This document shows, one piece after another, positions 7,683 through 15,375 of a stretch of 40,541 bases of DNA (the stretch's first letter is position 1; each line of letters opens with the position of its first letter). The notes below the pieces were generated by a model. It had not been told where the DNA came from, did not search any database, and was given only the letters and a program-made list of their open reading frames with translations. Origin of the DNA: an uncultured Sphingomonas sp. (lineage in GTDB: Bacteria > Pseudomonadota > Alphaproteobacteria > Sphingomonadales > Sphingomonadaceae); the NCBI RefSeq assembly GCF_913062585.1, contig NZ_CAJXWX010000033.1, positions 1-40,541 of the forward strand. The letters run 5' to 3'. The position numbers and the translations under genes are program-made.

Positions 7683-9100
7683 AGCGTTTCCTGACCCTGC
7701 CGCTGCTGGCGTGCGTTTCGGCCTGCGCAGTCGGCCCGCATGACCTGGACGCCCATGCCAGCCTGCCGCCGCTGACCCCGGCGCCGGTGATCGCGCCCAC
7801 CAGCGGCCCGGCGCAGACGGTGTCCGCCACCATCGCGCCCGAGTGGTGGCACGCCTTCGGCAATGCTCAACTCGACGCGCTGGTCGCCGAGGCGCTGGCG
7901 CATAACAACGACGTCGCGGTGGCCGAGGCCTCGCTGCGTCAGGCGCAGGAACAGGCGCGCGCGACGCGTGGCTCGCTGCTGTTCCCGCAAGGGGGCGTGA
8001 ACTACCAGGCGCAGCGGACCCGCGTGTCCAACGCGCTGTCCCCGGCGGTCGCCGACCAGAACCAGCAGCTCTACACGCTGCACACCGCCCAGGTCAGCGT
8101 CTCCTATGACGTCGACGCGTTCGGCGGCAACCGGGCGCAGGTCCGCTCCGCCGCAGCGCGCGCCGAAGTGGAGCGACACCAGCTGGATGCCGCGCGGATG
8201 ACGGTGGCGGCGAACCTCGTCACCGCACTGATCGAGCGGGCGAGCTTGGCCGACCAGATCGCCGCCGCGCAGACGGCGGTGCAGGTCAACCGCGACATCC
8301 TGGGTGCGCTGCAACAGCGGCAGCGGCTAGGCGCGGTGGGTGCATCGGATGTGTCGACGCAACAGGCCGCGCTGGCGACCGCCGAGGGCGCCCTGCCCCC
8401 GCTCGTCCGCGCCGAGGCCGCCCAGCGCACCGTCATCGCGACGCTGATCGGCCGCCCGGCGGGATCGGGGCTGCCGCCCCTGCCCGAGCTGGCGCAGCTG
8501 ACCCTGCCGACCGAACTGCCCGCCATCGTGCCATCCGAGCTGGTCCAGCGTCGCCCCGATGTTCTGGCGGCACAGGCGCAGTTGCAGGGCGCAGGGGCAG
8601 ATGTCGGCGCCGCCATAGCTGCGCGCCTGCCCAGCATCCAGCTGTCGGCCAATGCCGGCGGCTCAGCGCAGAATTTCGGCGACATGTTCAAGAGCGGCAA
8701 TCCCTTCTGGGCGCTGCTCGGCGGGATCACTCAGCCGATCTTCCACGCCAATGCGCTGCGCCACCAGCAAAAGGCGGCGGAAGCCGCGCTGGAAGGCGCC
8801 AAGGCGCAGTATCGCGCGGCGGTGCTCCAGGCGTTCGGCAATGTCGCGGATTCGCTGACCGGCCTGTCCACCGACGCGCAGGCACTGGACGCCGCGCAGC
8901 GGGCCAGCAACGCGGCGGGCCAGGCGCTGACCTTCGCCCGGCGACAGCTGGCGCTGGGCGATGTGGGGACGTTGCAACTGCTCAACGCGACCGCGACGGA
9001 CGCGCAGGCACGGTCGCAGCTGATCCAGGCGAAGGCCGCGCGGATGACCGACACGGTTGCGCTGTTCCAGGCCGCCGGGGGGCCGGTTACGGGGTCTTGA
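7679..9100 (+). CDS. NodT-family outer-membrane efflux lipoprotein
   Basis: The 473-residue TolC-like channel forms the outer-membrane exit of the tripartite pump. The N-terminus is a lipoprotein signal with lipobox VSAC (Cys16), followed by AVGPHD, the typical NodT/OprM opening (C-x-VGP). Two outer-membrane-efflux repeats follow, rich in Ala/Gln helices, with family landmarks such as SYDVDAFGGNRAQVRSA and LVQRRPDVLAAQAQL. The ATG overlaps the stop of the pump gene (ATGA). CzcA-type pumps are often paired with CzcC-type channels, so a NodT-type lipoprotein here is worth noting. No T-tailed terminator follows; a large inverted repeat does. Confidence 0.92.
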   Translation: MKRFLTLPLLACVSACAVGPHDLDAHASLPPLTPAPVIAPTSGPAQTVSATIAPEWWHAFGNAQLDALVAEALAHNNDVAVAEASLRQAQEQARATRGSLLFPQGGVNYQAQRTRVSNALSPAVADQNQQLYTLHTAQVSVSYDVDAFGGNRAQVRSAAARAEVERHQLDAARMTVAANLVTALIERASLADQIAAAQTAVQVNRDILGALQQRQRLGAVGASDVSTQQAALATAEGALPPLVRAEAAQRTVIATLIGRPAGSGLPPLPELAQLTLPTELPAIVPSELVQRRPDVLAAQAQLQGAGADVGAAIAARLPSIQLSANAGGSAQNFGDMFKSGNPFWALLGGITQPIFHANALRHQQKAAEAALEGAKAQYRAAVLQAFGNVADSLTGLSTDAQALDAAQRASNAAGQALTFARRQLALGDVGTLQLLNATATDAQARSQLIQAKAARMTDTVALFQAAGGPVTGS

Positions 9101-9137
9101 GGGGTTACGGGGCTGGGCTGACACCGCTCATCCCTCA

Positions 9138-9463
9138 CCTCCGTTCCGCCTGAGCGAAGTCGAAGGCCATGGGCCTCGCTTCGCGCGGAGGCGCGGAAGG
9201 CGCAGAGATCGCGTTCTTTGAGATAACGCCGCCCCAAATACTGCTCTGTTCCCCGGCGAAGGCCGGGGCCCAGTTGTCATAGACTTGAAGGCGCGCTGCG
9301 TCGGTGCGTGGGAGGCAAGACCCGCCCGTCGTCGACGGCGCATCGCAACTGGGCCCCGGCCTTCGCCGGGGAACAGAAGAATGTTGAGGGGCCGCTCTGG
9401 AGAAGGCTCTCTCTGCGCGAACCGAATCCCGTGGCCTTCGACTTCGCTCAGGCCGAACGGAGG
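9138..9463. repeat. Large nested inverted repeat between convergent genes
   Basis: The outer arms 9138-9169 and 9432-9463 (32 bp, one mismatch) carry the core cctgagcgaagtcgaagg. The inner arms 9246-9276 and 9346-9376 (31 bp) are perfect and carry ccccggcgaaggccgggg. The DNA between outer and inner arms is also similar when inverted, but diverged, so the whole 326 bp is one long degenerate palindrome. It lies between the efflux operon and pit, which converge. No target duplication or transposase is seen. Confidence 0.85.
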
Positions 9464-9481
9464 GTGGGATTTCGCCCAACG

Positions 9482-9510
9482 AAAAAGGGGAGGACCTTCG
9501 CCCTCCCCTT
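9482..9510 (-). terminator. Rho-independent terminator of the DUF47-pit operon
   Basis: Read on the minus strand, GGGGAGG and CCTCCCC pair around an 8-base loop and are followed directly by TTTTT. It begins two bases after the pit stop codon. Confidence 0.85.
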
Positions 9511-9512
9511 CG

Positions 9513-10526
9513 TCAGAACAACCTGGTCAGCAGGTAGAACCCCGCCCCCATCACGGCCGAAGCCGGAATGGTGATGATCCAGGCGATCACCACATTCCCT
9601 GCCACGCCCCATCGCACCGCCGACGCCCGCCGCGCCACACCCGCGCCGATGATCGAGCCGGTGATGGTGTGCGTGGTCGACACCGGAATCCCCAGCGCCG
9701 AGGCGCAGAAGATCACGATCGAGCCGGCGGTCGAGGCGCTGAACCCCTGATGCTGCGACAGCTTGGTGATGCGGCTGCCCATCGTCTCGATGATCTTCCA
9801 GCCGCCGGTCATCGTGCCCAGCGCCATCGCGACATAGCAGGAGATGGCGACCCAGTGCGGCACCTCGAACGGGCCGGTCAGCCGCCCGGTCGAATAGAGG
9901 AGGACGGTGATGATCCCCATCGTCTTCTGCGCATCGTTCAGGCCGTGGCTGAGCGAATAGGCCGCCGAGGAGACGAGGTGCAGCGCGCGGAAGCTGCGCT
10001 CCGCCTGCCCCGCCGTCGACCGGCGCAAAGCCCAGCTGCTCAGCAGCATGACCAGCATGGCCAGCATCATGCCCAGCATCGGCGACAGCACGATCGCGAT
10101 CAGCGTCTTGTTGAGACCCGCCCACTGGACCGCACCCATGCCCGCATGGGCGATGCCCGCACCGACCAGCCCGCCGACCAGCGCATGGCTGGAGGACGAC
10201 GGGATGCCGCGCAGCCAGGTGATGACGTTCCACGCCATCGCCCCGCCCAGCGCGCCGAAGATGACGGCGGGCGTCACCACGTCCTGCGCGATCAGGCCCT
10301 TGCCGACCGTCTCCGCCACCTTGTGCAGGCTGGGAAAGGCGACGGTCAGGAAATAGGCCGCGAAGTTGAAGAAGGCCGCAAAACCGACCGCCGCGACCGG
10401 CGACAACAGCCGGGTCGCGACCACCGTCGCGATCGAATTGGCCGCGTCGTGCAGCCCGTTGAGATAGTCGAACGCCAGCGCGACCAGGATCAGGCCGGCC
10501 AGGAGCGGAAAGGCGAGTTCGTGCAT
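9513..10526 (-). CDS. pit: PiT-family inorganic phosphate transporter
   Basis: The 337-residue protein is a cation-coupled low-affinity phosphate permease of the inner membrane. Both halves of the duplicated PiT signature are present: YLNGLHDAANSIATVVA near the N-terminus and SHGLNDAQKTMGIITVLL in the middle. About ten hydrophobic helices are visible. The start at 10526 (MHELAFPLL) follows TGAGGCG and lies just 10 bp after the DUF47 gene; an upstream in-frame ATG would overlap that gene and add a hydrophilic tail. The DUF47-pit order matches the orfA-pit operon of Sinorhizobium meliloti, where PhoB represses it under phosphate limitation. The terminator is immediately downstream. Confidence 0.94.
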   Translation of the reverse strand: MHELAFPLLAGLILVALAFDYLNGLHDAANSIATVVATRLLSPVAAVGFAAFFNFAAYFLTVAFPSLHKVAETVGKGLIAQDVVTPAVIFGALGGAMAWNVITWLRGIPSSSSHALVGGLVGAGIAHAGMGAVQWAGLNKTLIAIVLSPMLGMMLAMLVMLLSSWALRRSTAGQAERSFRALHLVSSAAYSLSHGLNDAQKTMGIITVLLYSTGRLTGPFEVPHWVAISCYVAMALGTMTGGWKIIETMGSRITKLSQHQGFSASTAGSIVIFCASALGIPVSTTHTITGSIIGAGVARRASAVRWGVAGNVVIAWIITIPASAVMGAGFYLLTRLF

Positions 10527-10536
10527 GATCCGCGCC

Positions 10537-11181
10537 TCAGGCGTGATCGATGACGATGCCGTCGATCTCGTCGGCGACATCCTCGAACGCGTCGAGGATG
10601 CGCTCCAGATGCTTGTACACTTCCTTCTCGATCACGAAGCGCAGCGTGTCGCGCTCGCCGCATTCGTCCAGCGTGCGCTTCAGGCCCGCCGCATGGATGT
10701 CGTCTGCGCGCCCCTCCAGCCGGACCAGTTCCTCGGTCAGCGCGTGCAGGCGGTCGCCGTTGCGCGCGACGTCGCGCATCAACGGCATCGCCTCGACGGT
10801 CAGCTTGGCCGCCTCGGCCGCGACCGCCGCCATCTCGCGCATTTCGGGCGCGAAGTTGGTCAGGCGATAGAGGCCGATCGCGGTGGCCGCCGCGTTCATC
10901 TCGTCGATCGTGTCGTCCAGCGAGCCGATCAGCGAGGTGATCGAGGCGCGGTCGAACGGCGTCAGGAAGGTCGAGCGGACCGAGGTCAGCACCTGTCGCG
11001 TGATCTCATCAGCGTCATGCTCGCGCGCGGCGACCGCGGCGGTCTCGTCGGCGGTATTGCCCTGTGTGTCGAACAGCCGGACGGTGGCTTCGGCCCCCGC
11101 CAGGATGGTGGCGGCTTGCGCCTCGAACAGCTCGAAGAAATTCCCCGTCTTCGGCAGGAGGCGTTGGAACCAGGCGAACAT
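10537..11181 (-). CDS. DUF47 (PhoU-like) phosphate transport accessory protein
   Basis: The 214-residue all-helical protein is of the DUF47/PhoU-related family found beside Pit genes. It shows the repeated acidic metal-binding type motifs of PhoU-like proteins: REHDADEI, LDDTIDEM, LEGRADDIH and FEDVADEID. It is first in a two-gene operon with pit (10 bp apart) and is expected to act on the cytoplasmic face to modulate Pit. A PhoB-box-like sequence lies about 160 bp upstream on the same strand. The Shine-Dalgarno before the chosen ATG is weak. Confidence 0.9.
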   Translation of the reverse strand: MFAWFQRLLPKTGNFFELFEAQAATILAGAEATVRLFDTQGNTADETAAVAAREHDADEITRQVLTSVRSTFLTPFDRASITSLIGSLDDTIDEMNAAATAIGLYRLTNFAPEMREMAAVAAEAAKLTVEAMPLMRDVARNGDRLHALTEELVRLEGRADDIHAAGLKRTLDECGERDTLRFVIEKEVYKHLERILDAFEDVADEIDGIVIDHA

Positions 11182-11341
11182 CAGTCGGTAAACCCCGATA
11201 GTGATCCGATAACGTACACGTCTTCAGGCCATGACCGATCGGGCCACGGCGAAACGCCGGACCGTCAAGGGGTCAGGAACCGAGGATGGCACGAACGCCG
11301 CCCCCCTGACCAGACGCAGGCCCTCCGTCAAGCAAAACCGG

Positions 11342-11358
11342 GTTACAACTCCATGACA
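11342..11358 (-). promoter_or_regulatory. PhoB-box-like repeat upstream of DUF47-pit
   Basis: On the minus strand TGTCAT (11353-11358) is followed 11 bp on by TGTAAC (11342-11347). The Pho-box consensus is two CTGTCAT-like units with 11-bp periodicity; here the first unit matches fully and the second in all but one base (its final C fits the C/T end of the consensus). It lies in the 369-bp region between the divergent DUF47 gene and TonB receptor gene, so it could serve either. Precedent in S. meliloti orfA-pit suggests repression of the DUF47-pit side. Confidence 0.55.
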
Positions 11359-11550
11359 CAGGGGTCCAGAGCGACCCCGCCGGAGGGGTCGGGCCATGGG
11401 CATCGCCTGCCCGTAAATTCAGGCGCCATTGTGGTTTTTGCGCATCACCTCTGTCACGCGAGCGCCATAATGCATCACTAACCGCCGCTCGCACCGGGAG
11501 AAATTAATCAGTCGGGCGGCGCGAACCGCCCCTCGGAACGTGGGGAACAT

Positions 11551-13881
11551 ATGAAATCCGTTATCAAGACCGCGGCGCTGCTGGGCGCCGCGTGGGGGAC
11601 GCTGGCGGCCGTGCCGGCGATTGCGCAGACCACCGCTACTGCCGAGCAGGGTGCCGTCACCCCGGCCGACAACGGCCCCGATCAGGGCCTGGGCGAAATC
11701 ACCGTCACCGCCGAGCGTCGTTCGGAGAATCTGAACCGCGTGCCGGTGTCGGTCGGCGTGGTCAGCGGATCGAACCTGCGCACCTTCCAGCAGGGCGGCG
11801 AGGACATCCTGGCGCTGTCGGGCCGCGTCCCCGGCCTGTATGCGGAAACCACCACGGGCCGCATCTTCCCGCGCTTCTATATTCGCGGCCTGGGCAATAT
11901 CGACTTCTATCTGGGCGCGTCGCAGCCCGTGTCGATCATCCAGGACGATGTCGTGCTGGAGCATGTCGTGCTGAAGTCGAACCCGGTGTTCGACGTCGAC
12001 CAGGTCGAGGTGCTGCGCGGGCCGCAGGGTTCGCTGTTCGGCCGCAACACGACCGCCGGCATCATCAAGTTCGACACGATCAAGCCGACGCAGAGCTTCC
12101 AGAGCCGCGCCACGGCGTCGATCGGCAGCTATAACACGATGAGCCTGGACGCCGGTGTCGGCGGTCCGCTGATCCGCGACCTGCTGTCCTTCCGCCTGTC
12201 GGCGCTGGTCCAGCACCGCGACAACTGGGTCGACAACACCTATTCGGGCACCAGCCTGGACCGCACCCTGACCCCGAAGAACGACGCGATGGGCGGCTTC
12301 ACCGAGCGCGACGTGCGGCTCCAGCTGCTCCTCACGCCGACCGACACGCTGTCGTTCAACCTGTCCGGCCATGCCCGCTGGTATGACGGCACCTCGACGC
12401 TGTTCCACCGCGCCGCGCTGAAGAAGGGCTCGAACGACGCCTCGGCCGAGCCGCGCGACCGCGTCGCCTATGACGAGGGCCAGAACAACCCGCAGGCCTA
12501 CGACACGCAGGGCACCTCGCTGCGCGCCAGCTGGGATCTGGGTGGCGCCGAGCTGAGCTCGATCACCGCCTATGAGACGACGGCCGGGTACAGCAAGGGC
12601 GACACCGATGGCGGCGCCGCGACGAACTATCCGTTCAACGGCGTGGCGAACGGCTATGGCCTGAGCATGGGTCAGGTGCGCGGGCTCGACCAGTGGTCGC
12701 AGGAAGTCCGCCTGGCCTCGACCGGCACGGGCGCCTTCAAGTGGCAGCTCGGCGGCATCTATTTCGACAGCCGCGACATCACCGACTTCTACCAGCGCGC
12801 CTATTTCACCGGCACCAACCCCAACAACTGGGCGCGCCTGCACGACGTCAACACCTCGTGGGGCGTGTTCGGCCAGGTCAGCTATCAGGCGACCGATCGC
12901 CTGACCCTGACCGCGGGTGGCCGCGTCAGCCAGGATACGAAGCACACCACGCTGATCAAGGACCCGGCGTCGGCCGCGGGCGTCAGCACCTTCGGCAACA
13001 ACCCGCGCTACGTGCGCCTGTCGGATACCCAGCCCAGCTGGGACGTGTCGGCGCTCTATGCGGTCGATCCGAACGTGAACGTCTATGTCCGCGCGGCTCA
13101 GGGCTTCCGTGGCCCGACGATCCAGGCGCGCTCGGCCGTGTTCGGTTCGCGCTTCTCGACCGCCACGTCGGAAACCAACCTGTCGTTCGAGACGGGCGTC
13201 AAGTCGAAGCTGTTCGACAACACGCTGCGCCTGAACGCCGCCGCCTTTGCGTATCGCGTGAAGAACATCCAGCTGAACGGCAACGACACGGACGGCAACG
13301 GCGTGCTGCTGAACGCGAACAAGGCGGTGGCATACGGCCTGGAAGCCGATGCGCAGTGGCTGCCGGTGCGCAACCTGACCCTGTCGGCGGGCGTCAGCCT
13401 GCTCCACTCGGAAATCCGCGACCGCAACGTCCGGGTCCAGACCTGCGGCCTGAACGGCGTGATGGTCTGCACCGTGCTGAACGGCCCGGTGGCGCAGCTC
13501 GGCACGGGCACGCGCGCGACCTTCTTCGTGCCGATCAACGGCAACCCGCTGCCCAACGCGCCGGAATATAACGTCAACCTGGCGGCCAAGTACGACATCC
13601 CTCTGGCCAACCAGGGCAAGGCGTTCATTTCCACTGACTGGAACCTGCAGGGCTATACGAACTTCGTCCTGTACCGGACCAAGGAGTTCACCTCGAACGG
13701 CAATTTCGAAGGCGGCCTGAGCATCGGCTATTCGGCGCCCAACGACGACTGGAGCCTGTCGGTCTTCGCCCGCAACATCACGAACCAGAAAAATCTGAAG
13801 GGCGTGATCGAGAACTATATGGCGGCCGTGTTCAACGAACCGCGCATCATCGGTGTGTCGTTCAGCGGCAAGTATCGCTGA
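11551..13881 (+). CDS. TonB-dependent outer-membrane receptor
   Basis: The 776-residue receptor has a signal peptide (MKSVIKTAALLGAAWGTLAA, then VPAIAQT), a TonB-box-like LGEITVTAERR at about 49-59, a plug domain and a 22-strand-type barrel. The plug holds typical landmarks: FYIRGLGNID, then VEVLRGPQGSLFGRNTTAG. The protein ends in an aromatic/basic beta-strand (VSFSGKYR). GTGGGGA before ATG gives a good ribosome site. The substrate cannot be read from sequence. It sits between DUF47-pit and the phoX region, so a phosphorylated or phosphate-linked ligand is a reasonable inference. A weak PhoB-like site (CTGTCAC at 11451) precedes it. A strong terminator follows. Confidence 0.93.
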   Translation: MKSVIKTAALLGAAWGTLAAVPAIAQTTATAEQGAVTPADNGPDQGLGEITVTAERRSENLNRVPVSVGVVSGSNLRTFQQGGEDILALSGRVPGLYAETTTGRIFPRFYIRGLGNIDFYLGASQPVSIIQDDVVLEHVVLKSNPVFDVDQVEVLRGPQGSLFGRNTTAGIIKFDTIKPTQSFQSRATASIGSYNTMSLDAGVGGPLIRDLLSFRLSALVQHRDNWVDNTYSGTSLDRTLTPKNDAMGGFTERDVRLQLLLTPTDTLSFNLSGHARWYDGTSTLFHRAALKKGSNDASAEPRDRVAYDEGQNNPQAYDTQGTSLRASWDLGGAELSSITAYETTAGYSKGDTDGGAATNYPFNGVANGYGLSMGQVRGLDQWSQEVRLASTGTGAFKWQLGGIYFDSRDITDFYQRAYFTGTNPNNWARLHDVNTSWGVFGQVSYQATDRLTLTAGGRVSQDTKHTTLIKDPASAAGVSTFGNNPRYVRLSDTQPSWDVSALYAVDPNVNVYVRAAQGFRGPTIQARSAVFGSRFSTATSETNLSFETGVKSKLFDNTLRLNAAAFAYRVKNIQLNGNDTDGNGVLLNANKAVAYGLEADAQWLPVRNLTLSAGVSLLHSEIRDRNVRVQTCGLNGVMVCTVLNGPVAQLGTGTRATFFVPINGNPLPNAPEYNVNLAAKYDIPLANQGKAFISTDWNLQGYTNFVLYRTKEFTSNGNFEGGLSIGYSAPNDDWSLSVFARNITNQKNLKGVIENYMAAVFNEPRIIGVSFSGKYR

Positions 13882-13902
13882 TCGGGTGATCGATTGATGA
13901 GA

Positions 13903-13938
13903 AGGCCCGTCCCTCCGTGTGAGGGGCGGGCTTTTTGT
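13903..13938 (+). terminator. Rho-independent terminator of the TonB receptor
   Basis: GCCCGTCCCTC pairs with GAGGGGCGGGC around a five-base loop, followed by TTTTT. It begins about 20 bp after the receptor stop codon. Confidence 0.88.
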
Positions 13939-14002
13939 TGCCCGTCGTCCGTCCAGTATGAGCGGCGGCGCTGGGGCCAAACGACCAGCGAGCCGCATTT
14001 AA

Positions 14003-14165
14003 GTCCCTCCTCCCGGCAGGGGAGTTTCAGGTCGGTCATGCCACCGGCATGACCTAAACGATGCGGGGCATCGTTTACCTGAAACTGGTTTGGGGTGGGG
14101 GCGCGGCCACAGGCGATGTAGCTCGTGGCCAGGCCCTCCCCCATCCCCTCCCGCCTGCGGGAGGG
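14003..14165. repeat. Compound palindromic element with three-way-junction fold
   Basis: The perfect outer stem agtttcaggt / acctgaaact (14023-14032, 14077-14086) encloses two perfect hairpins in tandem: ggtcatgcc-acc-ggcatgacc (14034-14054) and taaacgatgc-ggg-gcatcgttta (14055-14077). Downstream are a ggccac/gtggcc hairpin and the cccctcccgc/gcgggagggg hairpin (about 14143-14165) shared with the left contig edge. The element separates the convergent TonB receptor and lactonase genes. Confidence 0.8.
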
Positions 14166-14196
14166 GAGCCGCAAGAGGTGCAGTCTCGTCTCCGCC

Positions 14197-15282
14197 TCAA
14201 ACGTCCGCCAAAAACACCACCCCCGGAATCGCAACACTCCGCCCGGTCGCGATCAACCGCCCATCCGGACCGACCCGGAACGCATTCACCGTCCCCGACC
14301 GCTCGTTCGCCACCAGCATCTCCCCCCGTCCCTCGCGCAGCAGGAAGAAGCGCGGCCAGTTGCCGCCGGTCGGTACATGCTGCACCGCCTCGGGCTCGCC
14401 CTTCGCGTCGAGGCGGAACACGGTGATGCTGTTCGCCCCGCGATTGGAGACGTAGAGCGTCCGCCCCGCCCGGTCGATCGCGATATGCCCGGCATAGGAA
14501 GCAGGACCACCCTCGGGCACCAGAGTCCGCTCGCCTGCGTCACGGAACAGGCCGTCGGGCAGCGCGTCGAGGACGAACAGCCGCGTCTGCAACTCGCAGG
14601 CGACATAGGCACGCGGCAGGGTCGGATGGTGGACCATGTGCCGCGGCCCCACCCCCGCCGGCGCTTGCCAGGCGACCACCGGCTCGGCCAGCGTCCGGGC
14701 TGCGGGATCGAAGCGATAGGCGAAGATCGCATCCGCCCCCAGATCGACCGAATGCAGCCAGCGCCGGTCCGGGCTGAACCCCACCCAATGGGCGTGCGGC
14801 CCCGCTTGCCGCGCGGTGTTCGGGCCGTGGCCGTGATGCTGAAAGACCTGCGCCTCGCCCGGCGCACCGGTCTTGCGGTCGAGCCGGTAGAAGGCGACCG
14901 AGCCGCTGGAATAATTGGCGACCGCCAGGCACGCCGAGGACCGGTCCAGCGCGACATGGCACGGGTCGGCGCCGCCGGTCGATGCGCCGCCCCGGACCTT
15001 CCAGCCGGGACCATAGCCCGTCACCCGCCCCTCGGCCTGTTCGCGCAACAGGTAGAAGGCGCCGCCCGGTCCGTTGCCGACACCATAAGAGGCGTTGACG
15101 ATCCCCGTTACGGGCGTGGCCACCCGGCCATCGACGATCGGATAGAGGCCCTTGCCGCCTTCGTTGGCATAGGTGCCCGCGATCAGCCGATCGCGCCCCG
15201 GCGTCCGCGCCAGAGCGGGCGTCGCGGCACCCAGCCCGACCGCTACCGCCCCCGCCATCACCTCGCGCCGTGTCGTCGTCAT
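14197..15282 (-). CDS. Secreted beta-propeller lactonase-family protein
   Basis: The 361-residue protein belongs to the seven-bladed propeller lactonase family (6-phosphogluconolactonase YbhE/Pgl-like). It opens with MTTTRREVMAGAVAVGL, a Tat-like twin-arginine signal ending at TPALA, so it is likely periplasmic, unlike cytoplasmic Pgl. Propeller landmarks include IAGTYANEGGKGLYPI, PDRRWLHSVDLGADAIFAYRFD read as two successive strands, and a VANERSGTVNAF near the C-terminus. The start at 15282 follows AAAGGAGAGG; in-frame codons upstream have no ribosome site. It lies downstream of phoX on the same strand, 93 bp away, but a strong hairpin lies between. A role with 6-phosphogluconolactone is not assured for an exported member. 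Confidence 0.85.
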   Translation of the reverse strand: MTTTRREVMAGAVAVGLGAATPALARTPGRDRLIAGTYANEGGKGLYPIVDGRVATPVTGIVNASYGVGNGPGGAFYLLREQAEGRVTGYGPGWKVRGGASTGGADPCHVALDRSSACLAVANYSSGSVAFYRLDRKTGAPGEAQVFQHHGHGPNTARQAGPHAHWVGFSPDRRWLHSVDLGADAIFAYRFDPAARTLAEPVVAWQAPAGVGPRHMVHHPTLPRAYVACELQTRLFVLDALPDGLFRDAGERTLVPEGGPASYAGHIAIDRAGRTLYVSNRGANSITVFRLDAKGEPEAVQHVPTGGNWPRFFLLREGRGEMLVANERSGTVNAFRVGPDGRLIATGRSVAIPGVVFLADV

Positions 15283-15317
15283 GCCGCCCTCTCCTTTGGC
15301 GGCCGTTGAACGCGAAA

Positions 15318-15349
15318 GGGGGCGGGAAGGCAATGACCTTCCCGCCCCC
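15318..15349 (-). terminator. Hairpin terminator after phoX
   Basis: A 13-bp perfect stem (gggggcgggaagg / ccttcccgccccc) with a six-base loop, followed on the minus strand by only TTT. It is very stable but has a short T-tract, so partial read-through into the lactonase gene is possible. Confidence 0.7.
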
Positions 15350-15375
15350 CAGGCGCATGCGATACGATCAGTCGA

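Noticed and set aside
9138..9463. Insertion sequence
   Set aside because: There are inverted arms but no transposase frame between them and no visible target duplication.
11451..11468. PhoB-like box in front of the TonB receptor
   Set aside because: CTGTCAC is a good unit, but the one 11 bp later (gcgccat) matches at only four of seven positions, so I did not list it as a feature.
11419..13998. A long frame antisense to the TonB receptor
   Set aside because: Composition is typical of a shadow frame and it has no ribosome site or motif.
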